Source: an uncultured Clostridia bacterium
GTDB lineage: Bacteria; Bacillota; Clostridia; Oscillospirales; Butyricicoccaceae
Length of the DNA: 7,139 bases
NCBI GenBank assembly: GCA_910586575.1
Contig: CAJUJQ010000155.1
Coordinates: 1 to 7,139 of the forward strand
Direction of reading: 5' to 3'
Both the position numbers and the translations under genes were made by a program. Below are positions 1 to 6,023 of the stretch, in pieces; the stretch's first letter is position 1, and each line of letters begins with the position of its first letter. The notes under the pieces were generated by a model that was given only the letters and a program-made list of their open reading frames with translations, did no database searches and had not been told where the DNA came from.

Positions 1-1
1 G

Positions 2-586
2 GAAATGGAAACCGGCATGCTCCGGTTCCTGATGGGCTACCTGAAAGAGCACGTCGCGCCCGAGTTGGCGCTGCTGAAAGCCGAGGTTCCTGAGGTCGGC
101 GACATCCCGACGGTGACCTTTGATGAGGCGAAACAGCTGATGCAGGACAAGTTCGGACACAAGTCCAAGAACCGCTATGACCTGAATCCGGATGAGGAAG
201 TCATGATCTGCAAATGGGCGAAGGAGGAGCACGGCTGCGATTTCTGCTTTGTCACCCATTTCCCGTCCGCAAAGCGCCCGTTCTACGCGATGGACGACCC
301 CGAAAACCCGAAGTACGCGCTTTCGTTTGACCTGCTGTTCCGCGGGCTTGAGATTACAACCGGTGGCCAGCGTATCCACGACTACCATGAGCAGATTGCC
401 AAGCTGGAAGCGCGGAAGATGGACGTTTCGCTGTTCGAGTCGTTCACCATGCTGCATAAGTACGGTATGCCGCCGCACGGCGGACTGGGCATCGGCCTGG
501 AGCGCCTGACCATGCAGCTGCTTCAGCAGCAGAATATCCGCGAGGCTTCCATGTTCCCGCGTGATATGGGGCGTTTGGAACCGTAA
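2..586 (+). CDS. aspS: Aspartate--tRNA(Asp/Asn) ligase, archaeal/AspS2 type, C-terminal part (5' end outside window)
   Basis: Class II aminoacyl-tRNA synthetase that charges tRNA with aspartate in the cytoplasm. Only the last 194 codons are present; the frame is open to the left edge, so the ATG at 5 is internal. Visible signatures, numbered from the first codon: VTHFPSAKRPFYAM near residue 84, FDLLFRGLEITTGGQR near 109-124, and class II motif 3, GLGIGLERLTM, near 161-171, followed by NIREASMFPRDMGRLEP at the C-terminus. The RG-EI-GGQR block and the FPRD-RL-P ending match the archaeal-type AspRS (AspRS2) better than AsnRS, which usually reads GEIIGGSQRE and ends in FPRTPG. AspRS2 enzymes in bacteria are often non-discriminating and also make Asp-tRNA(Asn) for GatCAB amidation. 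That specificity is family knowledge and cannot be read from this fragment. The full-length family is about 430 residues. The gene ends at a strong terminator, so it is the last gene of its transcript. Confidence 0.9.
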   Translation, partial: EMETGMLRFLMGYLKEHVAPELALLKAEVPEVGDIPTVTFDEAKQLMQDKFGHKSKNRYDLNPDEEVMICKWAKEEHGCDFCFVTHFPSAKRPFYAMDDPENPKYALSFDLLFRGLEITTGGQRIHDYHEQIAKLEARKMDVSLFESFTMLHKYGMPPHGGLGIGLERLTMQLLQQQNIREASMFPRDMGRLEP

Positions 587-593
587 AATTAGG

Positions 594-629
594 TACAAAA
601 AAGCATCCGTTTTCGGATGCTTTTTTGTA
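594..629. terminator. Perfect bidirectional intrinsic terminator between convergent genes
   Basis: A 16-bp perfect inverted repeat: arms 594-609 and 614-629, loop TTTT on the plus strand. The core GCATCCG/CGGATGC is flanked by six A residues on one side and six T residues on the other, so each strand gives a GC-rich hairpin followed by a U run. It begins eight bases after the aspS stop and lies downstream of the minus-strand stalk-protein gene ending at 798. It can therefore end transcription from both sides. Confidence 0.93.
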
Positions 630-720
630 TGCAGTGCCGGGGAATGCGTTTGTTACGAGGTTTGGGTGATTACTTCGTTAATCCGGAGCATCGGTGTGAA
701 AATCCATATGCGGAATTTTA

Positions 721-761
721 GAGCCTGTACCCATAAAATGTGAGTACAGGCTTCGATTTTT
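721..761 (+). repeat. Second inverted repeat, terminator-like in the plus direction
   Basis: Arms AGCCTGTAC (722-730) and GTACAGGCT (744-752) form a perfect 9-bp stem around a 13-nt AT-rich loop. On the plus strand the stem is followed by TCGATTTTT (753-761), giving a weak terminator shape. On the minus strand it is followed by TAAAATTCC, which is a poor U tract, although it lies about 45 nt past the stop of the minus-strand gene. It may be a backup terminator or a 3' mRNA-stabilising hairpin. The rest of 630-797 contains no gene that I can support. Confidence 0.45.
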
Positions 762-797
762 GCTTTGAGAAAGATAGGTAAAATGAATAGCCGTGGG

Positions 798-1760
798 CTA
801 CCGCTTTTCCTCAAGGACGGTGCGCATATACGCCACAAAAACGAATGGGGCGGTACAGGCGTCCTGGACGCTGAGCCGTTCTGACGTGGAGGTGTGCAGG
901 AGGCTGACGGCCTCAGCCAGCGCAGCCCCGTTGTCCATTGCCTGTTCTGCGGCGCTGCAAACCTCCAGCGCTTCCTCGACACGGGCAAGCATCTTTTCAT
1001 GGTTGGGAGCCAGAAGCCCGCCTTCGGGGCAGGGGGTATTTTTCAGCGTCTCCATCATTTCCCTGTAAGCCTGGACACGCGCCTTGCAGTCCTTGATGCT
1101 GTGAAGGTCTGAGGATTTCATCGCCGCAAGGGCAGACTGCTTCGGCAGTGTGTCGAGATATGCCTGATATGCTGACAGTTCGGCAGCTGACAGTGTGTGC
1201 TTCAGGAATACGGCTTCCCCGCCCTCGCTGGCAGGCTGGTATTTCACGTCCATGCCAGTAAGCCCGGCAACCGCGCGGAGCGGCAGGTAGGTCGTCCCCT
1301 GATACGAAACCGGGCTGACCGGCTTCCCGGAGGCGTCCTTCAAATCCTGCGCCGCGCCGTCCAGGCAGACAGTAATGTCAGGCCGCTCCTCAACCGTAAC
1401 CTTCTGGTTCCGCCACGCTTCCAGCTCGTGGTCGCTCATTGCTTCCAGATTGTCTTTCCCCCGTTCTTCATGGAAAACGGGCGCGGTGCTGCCGCTAAGA
1501 GAAATGGTCAGCGTTTTGTCATCCCAGCCGACCTCTTTGCCAATCCATTCCGCAACGGTCCGAAGCGGTACATAAATCGTCCCCCGGTAGCTGAGGTATT
1601 GCTTGGACTGCCCGTCTGTCCCCCAGCTGTAGACCTGACGGCCTTCGACAAACATCGGGTGCATCCAGAAACCGGCTGCATCCGCCGCGCAAGCGGCCAG
1701 GTTTCCATAAAGCGCAGCTGCCGCAAGCGCGGCGCAAACCATTCTTTTTCCGAAATTCAT
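798..1760 (-). CDS. Exported protein with two copper-amine-oxidase-N-like 'stalk' domains
   Basis: This 320-residue protein is predicted to be exported. The N-terminus MNFGKRMVCAALAAAALYG is a short basic and hydrophobic signal, followed by LAAC at residues 21-24, which fits a lipobox; ordinary signal peptidase cleavage nearby is also possible. Two stalk-type repeats are visible. The first, about residues 40-90, has YRGTIYVPLRTVAEWIG and then GWDDKTLTISLSG. The second, about 128-187, has YQGTTYLPLRAVAGLTG. The G-T-Y-[VL]-P-LR-VA core is typical of the copper amine oxidase N-terminal domain family (PF07833), which in clostridia is a non-catalytic surface module. Residues 188-320 look helical, with many Ala, Glu and Lys residues and no domain I recognise. 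The start is supported by AAAGGAGAG at 1768-1776, seven bases upstream of the ATG. It lies 85 nt downstream of the anti-sigma candidate and is probably co-transcribed. Its function is unknown. Confidence 0.85.
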   Translation of the reverse strand: MNFGKRMVCAALAAAALYGNLAACAADAAGFWMHPMFVEGRQVYSWGTDGQSKQYLSYRGTIYVPLRTVAEWIGKEVGWDDKTLTISLSGSTAPVFHEERGKDNLEAMSDHELEAWRNQKVTVEERPDITVCLDGAAQDLKDASGKPVSPVSYQGTTYLPLRAVAGLTGMDVKYQPASEGGEAVFLKHTLSAAELSAYQAYLDTLPKQSALAAMKSSDLHSIKDCKARVQAYREMMETLKNTPCPEGGLLAPNHEKMLARVEEALEVCSAAEQAMDNGAALAEAVSLLHTSTSERLSVQDACTAPFVFVAYMRTVLEEKR

Positions 1761-1790
1761 TGTGATCTCTCCTTTTCACCGTATCAGAGG

Positions 1791-1830
1791 TGCAGCCACG
1801 GGGGCGTTACATCCCCCCCTGATGGCTGCA
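1791..1830. repeat. GC-rich palindrome in the gap between anti-sigma and stalk-protein genes
   Basis: Outer arms TGCAGCCA (1791-1798) and TGGCTGCA (1823-1830) form a perfect 8-bp stem. Inside it, GGGGG (1800-1804) can pair with part of the C7 run (1813-1819), leaving a loop near CGTTACAT. No U tract follows in either direction, so it is not a standard terminator. It lies in the leader of the stalk-protein gene, about 15 nt before its ribosome binding site. Plausible roles are an mRNA processing or stability hairpin, partial attenuation, or a protein-binding site. Confidence 0.6.
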
Positions 1831-1845
1831 TATAACTTATGCATT

Positions 1846-3033
1846 TTACATTGTGGGAAGCGTAATGCGCTGGCCGCAGACCGTGATATAGTCGAGCTGG
1901 TTCAAATCGAAAATACCATCGAACGTATAGGAAGCGAAAACCGTATTGTTTGCGAGGTCAGCACCGGTGGTTGTGTTTTCGCCAAAGGATTCACCTGTGA
2001 ACCCGATTTCCTGCGAGGTACCGTTTTTAAAATACGCAACCACCGGGATATCCAGAAACCAGGTATTCCGCCAGCAGGCAAAGTTTTCCTCTCCCCAGAA
2101 GCGGATATGCCTGTCCGGGCGGGTTGGCGGGATTTGTTTTTTGTATTCCTCGAACTGCTCATGCGGCAGGGCCTGGAAAGCGTCATAGTAATCAACAAAT
2201 TGTTTCTTTATAATTTCCCCGGACAGTTCGTAGGAAACAGACAGGGGCGTCAGCTCGAACCTGCTCAAGGTTGCGGCGCCGCCCAATGCCTCCACGCTGA
2301 GGTTGGGGGAAAGGTGATATCCGTTTGTCGTAAAGTGGGTTTCGATTTCTGGGATGGTTACGTCCAAATGCTGTTCACACCGGTCGGCCCCGTCTTCCCA
2401 GGAAAGACTGCGGAAGGTGAAGCCGACCGAAATCCCATCCTGGTAATAAATCAGGTTTTCATCAAAAACAAATGAGATTTGGTTGTCGTTCGGATTGTCG
2501 TCCGGAATCTGCTCCGCAGCCCAATAATCCTTTTGCAGATAGCCGCAGAGCGACTGCGTCTCTTCTAAACGCGCCCGCATGTTTTCCGGAAGAGTGCAGG
2601 GGGTACCGGAGGTGGCGGCCGTCAGCCGATAGTCCGACCGGTTCAGTACAGTCCCCGCAGGCGCTTTCAGTGTAACGCCCATCAGGCAGCGGTTTTCATC
2701 GCCGAACAGGTCGGTAACGGTCAGCTCCCAACCCTCCACCGTGCAGGCTTTCAGTCCGCTGGCCGCGAGGTTGAGCGAGTCCATAATATCGGTTTCCTGC
2801 CTTTGGTTGAAATAGTCGCGAATCATCTGGCTGACGCCGAGCGCTTCCGCCGCCGAAGCGGTAATCACGCACAGCGCCAGCGCCGCCGCCGTCAGCGCAG
2901 CAATACGCACAGGGTTGCCGCGCATGCGCCGCTTGGGCCTGCCGTCGCGCGCAATCAGGATTTCACAAAGCATTTTTTCCTTCTGCGCTTCGGTGGGGAG
3001 AAGGGAATCAAACGCTTCCTGTAACTGCTTCAT
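1846..3033 (-). CDS. Single-pass membrane protein, probable anti-sigma factor of the adjacent ECF sigma factor
   Basis: A 395-residue protein with anti-sigma topology. It has a short cytoplasmic N-terminus (residues 1-43, helical, ending in the basic stretch GRPKRRMRGNPVR), one membrane segment at about 44-62 (IAALTAAALALCVITASAA), and an extracytoplasmic region of about 330 residues rich in beta-type sequence. The basic stretch before the membrane segment supports an N-in orientation. It resembles the clostridial DUF4179-type proteins that follow ECF sigma genes, but I make that family call from memory at low confidence. The N-terminus has no HxxxCxxC motif, so it is not a zinc-binding (ZAS) anti-sigma factor. 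Its ATG sits 26 nt inside the end of the sigma gene with AGGAGGAG just upstream, indicating translational coupling. It probably holds the sigma factor at the membrane and senses an envelope signal; the signal is unknown. An alternative is a membrane protein merely co-expressed with the sigma factor. Confidence 0.75.
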   Translation of the reverse strand: MKQLQEAFDSLLPTEAQKEKMLCEILIARDGRPKRRMRGNPVRIAALTAAALALCVITASAAEALGVSQMIRDYFNQRQETDIMDSLNLAASGLKACTVEGWELTVTDLFGDENRCLMGVTLKAPAGTVLNRSDYRLTAATSGTPCTLPENMRARLEETQSLCGYLQKDYWAAEQIPDDNPNDNQISFVFDENLIYYQDGISVGFTFRSLSWEDGADRCEQHLDVTIPEIETHFTTNGYHLSPNLSVEALGGAATLSRFELTPLSVSYELSGEIIKKQFVDYYDAFQALPHEQFEEYKKQIPPTRPDRHIRFWGEENFACWRNTWFLDIPVVAYFKNGTSQEIGFTGESFGENTTTGADLANNTVFASYTFDGIFDLNQLDYITVCGQRITLPTM

Positions 3034-3511
3034 ATTCTCCTCCTAACGTCAGCTTGAGTTTCTTCCTGCCTTCGCAGAGCTGGCTGCGGACGGCGCTGTC
3101 GGTGCATTGCAGCATGTCCGCAATTTCCTTGCTGGAATACCCCTCATAATAATAGAGGTACATTACATCCTTGCAGCGGGCGGGTAGCGCCAGCAGCGAT
3201 TTCATCAGCTCGCCGTCCTCCGGGAAATCCCAGTGGGCGGCCTTTTCCAGCTCCGAGTTGTCGGCCCGGTGGCAGCGCCACCAAGCGCGGAGCATATCAC
3301 GGCTCTGGTTACGCGCGGCAACGATGAACCATGCCTTTTCATGCTCTTCGTCTCGAAATTCGGGCTTGGTTTTCCAGTAGTTCAGGAAAACGGTCTGCGC
3401 GGCATCCTCGGCGTCGGCAGCGTTTTTCAGGTGCAGGCGGCAGATTTGGTATACCCGCCCGATGTTGCGCTGATAGAGGGCGAGAAAGCCATCACGCCTT
3501 GTGTCGAGCAT
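3008..3511 (-). CDS. ECF-type sigma-70 family RNA polymerase sigma factor
   Basis: With the start chosen here the protein has 167 residues, a normal length for an ECF sigma factor. Region sigma-2 spans about residues 9-75 (FLALYQRNIGRVYQIC, then DAEDAAQTVFLNYW at 33-46, then AWFIVAARNQSRDMLR). Region sigma-4 spans about 105-153, with LPARCKDVMYLYYYEGYSSKEIADML and the helix-turn-helix ending SAVRSQLCEGRKKLK. It lacks the sigma-1 and sigma-3 regions, as ECF factors do. The reading frame is open upstream to an ATG at 3622, but those extra 37 residues do not look like sigma-2, and AAAGGAG at 3523-3529 lies 11 nt before the ATG at 3509-3511. It directs RNA polymerase to a specific promoter set. 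The overlapping downstream membrane gene is its likely antagonist. Its target promoters, and whether it controls its own operon, cannot be read from the window. Confidence 0.92.
   Translation of the reverse strand: MLDTRRDGFLALYQRNIGRVYQICRLHLKNAADAEDAAQTVFLNYWKTKPEFRDEEHEKAWFIVAARNQSRDMLRAWWRCHRADNSELEKAAHWDFPEDGELMKSLLALPARCKDVMYLYYYEGYSSKEIADMLQCTDSAVRSQLCEGRKKLKLTLGGEYEAVTGSV
3037..3044 (-). promoter_or_regulatory. Ribosome binding site of the anti-sigma candidate, inside the sigma gene
   Basis: AGGAGGAG on the minus strand, ending three bases before the ATG at 3031-3033. AGGAGG itself is spaced five bases from the ATG. It lies within the last codons of the sigma gene, so ribosomes finishing the sigma frame deliver directly to this start. 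This supports coupled, near-stoichiometric synthesis of the two partners. Confidence 0.8.
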
Positions 3512-3522
3512 CTTTGCTTCAA

Positions 3523-3529
3523 CTCCTTT
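3523..3529 (-). promoter_or_regulatory. Ribosome binding site that sets the sigma factor start
   Basis: AAAGGAG on the minus strand, 11 nt before the ATG at 3509-3511. The spacing is slightly long, but no better start codon lies in frame nearby. It argues against the upstream ATG at 3622, which has no comparable site. Confidence 0.7.
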
Positions 3530-3628
3530 CTGTAAACTACACGAATGGGCGCGGGGGAATGTCCGGTGTGTTTTGAAAAATTTGTCGAATGATAAACCCT
3601 GCTTTCCGGCATCTCTCGGCACATGCTT

Positions 3629-3657
3629 ATTTTAGCAGGCTTTTGGGACAGCCGCAA
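3629..3657 (-). promoter_or_regulatory. Candidate minus-strand promoter for the sigma/anti-sigma/stalk genes
   Basis: On the minus strand, TTGCGG (3657-3652) is followed after 17 nt by TAAAAT (3634-3629). The -10 box matches five of six consensus bases but the -35 only three of six. Transcription would start near 3622, giving a leader of about 110 nt to the ATG at 3511. An ECF-type autoregulatory promoter is an alternative; I could not identify a clear one. Confidence 0.3.
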
Positions 3658-3699
3658 CCGTTTCCGGCGGGGGAGTTTGCGGTTCCTGTGAAAAAGGGC

Positions 3700-3728
3700 T
3701 TTCCAAAATAAGAAAACGGGTTTATAAT
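3700..3728 (+). promoter_or_regulatory. Sigma-A-type promoter of the glycan operon
   Basis: TTTCCA (3700-3705) and a perfect TATAAT (3723-3728) are separated by exactly 17 nt. Transcription would begin around 3735, giving a leader of about 24 nt to the ATG at 3759. The ATG at 3732 falls at or before the predicted transcript start, which further argues that it is not used. Confidence 0.7.
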
Positions 3729-3747
3729 AAAATGGATTCTTGTGTTT

Positions 3748-3752
3748 GGAGG
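3748..3752 (+). promoter_or_regulatory. Ribosome binding site that sets the fusion-gene start
   Basis: GGAGG six bases before the ATG at 3759, an ideal spacing. It selects this start over the in-frame ATG at 3732, which has no ribosome binding site and would add nine residues (MDSCVWRNV) before a normal GT-B N-terminus. Confidence 0.88.
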
Positions 3753-3758
3753 AACGTT

Positions 3759-6023
3759 ATGAGGATTATGCAGCTGATGGGCGGCGGGGATGTCGGCGGC
3801 GCGAAAACGCATATTATGTCCCTTGTAAAAGCGCTGGGGGAGCGTCATGAGGTTGTGCTCGTCAGCTTCCGGGAGGGGCCTTTTGCCGAGGAGGCAAAAG
3901 AGGAAGGCATCCATGTAGAGGTTTTCCCGAAAATCAATCTGGTGCGGGTGCGCAGGCAGCTGCTTGAGTTGGTGGACAGCTTCCGCCCCGATGTCATCCA
4001 CTGCCACGGCTCCCGTGCGAATTTAATGGGGGCGCTCATCCGCGCCAAGCGGAAGCTGCCGGTTATTACAACGGTGCACTCAGATTATAAGCTTGATTAT
4101 TTAGGCGCGCCGCTCAAGCAGCATACCTTGGGCAATATGAACGCGATTGCGCTCCGTTTCCTGGACTATTACCAGCCGGTTGCCGACCGGATGGCACAGA
4201 CGCTTATCCGGCGCGGCTTCGATCCGGAAAAGCTCTTTGTGATGTATAACGGCATGGATTTTTCCGATAAGGTGATGGATTTTGACCGCGCGGCGTACTG
4301 CCGGGAAAAATGGGGCGTGGAGGTTGCGGAATCCGACATCCTGTGCGGCATTGCGGCGCGCCTGACCGCGGTCAAGGATATCGGCACGCTGCTGCGCGCG
4401 CTGCAAATTGCCCTCCGGGAAGCGCCCCAGCTGCGGCTGTTCATCGCCGGGGAGGGTGAGGACGGCGACATGCTCAAAAAGCTTGCGCGTTCGCTGGGGA
4501 TTGAAAGCAGGGTGGTATTCTGCGGCTGGGTGAACCCGATCGACCGGTTTTACGCGGCAATGGATTTGACCGTCCTGTCGTCGCTCTCCGAAACCTTCCC
4601 ATATTCGGTATTGGAGGGCATCCGAGAGGGCTGCGCCGCGATTTGCTCCGACGTTGGCGGTATGAGTGAGCTGATTGACACCGGTGAAAATGGTTATATC
4701 TATCAGCCGCGCGATGTGGAACAGCTGGCAAAATATCTGGTGCGGCTGGCAAACGATGATGAAATGCGGCATGAATTTGCGTCGCGCCTGCTCGAAAAGG
4801 CGTCCAGCGAATTTTCGATGGAGCATATGTGCCGCCGCCAGGAGGAAAATTATGCCCGGATTATCGAGCGCTTCCGCCGCCCGGTTTCGGCAAAGGACGG
4901 CATTGTCATTTGCGGCGCTTACGGCAAGGGCAACGCGGGGGACGACGCCATCCTGAAAGCCATCGTGCAGGAGATGCGCGCCCTCGACCGTGACCGCCCA
5001 ATCTGGGTGATGTCCCGCCGCCCGAAGGAAACCCGGCTGGATTACCGCACGGGCGCGATTTATACCTTTAATTTCCCAGGCGTGCTCCGGCGGTTCAAGC
5101 AGGCGGCGCTGTATATCAACGGCGGCGGCAACCTGATGCAGGACGTGACCTCTACCAGAAGCCTGCAATATTACCTGTATACCCTGAGCGCCGCAAAGCG
5201 TCTGGGCTGCGCGGTGATGATGTACGGCTGTGGCATCGGCCCAATTGAGCGTCCCTACAACCGCCAGCGCACGACAAGGGTGCTGAACCAGTCAGTCGAT
5301 TTAATCACCCTGCGCGACGACCTGTCCCAGGGGGAGCTGGAACGCATGGGCATTACCAAACCCGAGGTGCGCCGCTCGGCTGACCCGACGATTATCCTGA
5401 ACCCCGCGCCCAAGGAGGTCACCGACCTTGCCATGGAGGGCTGCGGCATCCCGGCTGATGGGAAGTATATCGGCTTCGGCCTGCGCAGCTGGAAGGGGCT
5501 GGATGCTGTGATTGGCGAAATCGCGGCGGCGGCAAACTACGCCTATGATAAGCATGGGCTGATTCCGGTTTTCGTGCCGATTGAGTTCCCCAGTGATTTG
5601 GTGCCCGCCGAGCGGGTTGCCGCGTTGCTGCGCTGCCCGCATTACCTGATTACCACGCGGCAGCCGATTGAGGTCACCATCGGCATCCTTGCGCGGATGA
5701 AAACGGTGGTGGGTATCCGGCTGCATTCGCTGATGTTCTCGGCGGGGCAGGGCGTGCCAGTCATCGGGCTGTCCTACGACCCCAAGGTAGACGGCTTCCT
5801 GGAATTTATCGGCAGCCGCACCTGCATCCCGCTTGCCGAAGCCACAAGAGAAAAGATTTGCCCGCTGATTGACGAATGCGTTTCCGGCGCGCTGGATGAG
5901 CGCGTGCACCGCATGGCGGAGCTGCTGACCGAGCGGGAGAGCCAGAACTCAAAGGGGGCGCAGGAGCTTCTGCTCTGCATTGCCGCAAAATACGGAAAGG
6001 GGGCTTCCCGCCATGAAAAATAA
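3759..6023 (+). CDS. csaB: GT4 glycosyltransferase fused to CsaB-like polysaccharide pyruvyl transferase
   Basis: This 754-residue protein combines two enzymes. Residues 1-375 form a GT-B, GT4-type glycosyltransferase. They include MGGGDVGGAKTH near the start (nucleotide-sugar binding loop), NGMDF near 164, IAARLTAVKDIGTLL near 198, and the EX7E motif SETFPYSVLEG with glutamates at about 278 and 286. Residues 381-730 form a pyruvyl transferase of the CsaB family. They include ICGAYGKGNAGDDAI (384-398), YINGGGNLMQD (452-462), RSADPTIIL (539-547), and GIRLHSLMFS (652-661), which carries the conserved histidine region. CsaB transfers pyruvate from phosphoenolpyruvate to a secondary cell-wall polysaccharide, creating the ligand for SLH-domain proteins. 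CsaB alone is about 360 residues, so the N-terminal enzyme is an added domain with only a short linker and no stop or frameshift. No membrane segment is seen; action at the cytoplasmic membrane face is likely. The symbol applies to the C-terminal half. Acceptor sugar and donor are unknown. Confidence 0.88.
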   Translation: MRIMQLMGGGDVGGAKTHIMSLVKALGERHEVVLVSFREGPFAEEAKEEGIHVEVFPKINLVRVRRQLLELVDSFRPDVIHCHGSRANLMGALIRAKRKLPVITTVHSDYKLDYLGAPLKQHTLGNMNAIALRFLDYYQPVADRMAQTLIRRGFDPEKLFVMYNGMDFSDKVMDFDRAAYCREKWGVEVAESDILCGIAARLTAVKDIGTLLRALQIALREAPQLRLFIAGEGEDGDMLKKLARSLGIESRVVFCGWVNPIDRFYAAMDLTVLSSLSETFPYSVLEGIREGCAAICSDVGGMSELIDTGENGYIYQPRDVEQLAKYLVRLANDDEMRHEFASRLLEKASSEFSMEHMCRRQEENYARIIERFRRPVSAKDGIVICGAYGKGNAGDDAILKAIVQEMRALDRDRPIWVMSRRPKETRLDYRTGAIYTFNFPGVLRRFKQAALYINGGGNLMQDVTSTRSLQYYLYTLSAAKRLGCAVMMYGCGIGPIERPYNRQRTTRVLNQSVDLITLRDDLSQGELERMGITKPEVRRSADPTIILNPAPKEVTDLAMEGCGIPADGKYIGFGLRSWKGLDAVIGEIAAAANYAYDKHGLIPVFVPIEFPSDLVPAERVAALLRCPHYLITTRQPIEVTIGILARMKTVVGIRLHSLMFSAGQGVPVIGLSYDPKVDGFLEFIGSRTCIPLAEATREKICPLIDECVSGALDERVHRMAELLTERESQNSKGAQELLLCIAAKYGKGASRHEK
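5996..6003 (+). promoter_or_regulatory. Ribosome binding site of the second glycosyltransferase, inside the fusion gene
   Basis: AAAGGGGG nine bases before the ATG at 6013-6015, located in the last codons of the upstream gene. Together with the 11-nt gene overlap it indicates translational coupling. Confidence 0.6.

Noticed and set aside
561..743. Short plus-strand frame across the terminator region
   Set aside because: It runs through the terminator hairpin, has no ribosome binding site, and codes for no recognisable protein.
653..1000. Minus-strand frame overlapping the 3' end of the stalk-protein gene
   Set aside because: It is mostly an alternate frame of the stalk-protein gene extended into the intergenic hairpin, without a start signal.
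1197..2475. Long plus-strand open frames (1197-1835 and 1762-2475)
   Set aside because: They lie opposite the stalk-protein and anti-sigma genes, which have clear domains and ribosome binding sites. Their translations are low-complexity and match no family I recognise, as expected for shadows of GC-rich codons.
3512..3622. Upstream ATG (3622) as the sigma factor start
   Set aside because: It adds 37 residues with no sigma-like character. A ribosome binding site and an ATG that gives a normal ECF length are found at 3529-3509.
3652..3682. CCGCAA/TTGCGG inverted repeat as a terminator
   Set aside because: The arms are only 6 bp with a 19-nt spacer and no U tract; an operator is more plausible, and even that is unproven.
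3732..3758. Upstream ATG (3732) as the fusion-gene start
   Set aside because: It is at about the predicted transcription start of the TATAAT promoter and has no ribosome binding site; GGAGG is ideally placed for the ATG at 3759.
4101..5168. 355-codon minus-strand open frame opposite the fusion gene
   Set aside because: It is antisense to well-defined GT4 and CsaB motifs. The translation is rich in His, Arg and Ala with no recognisable motif, and no start signal is evident.
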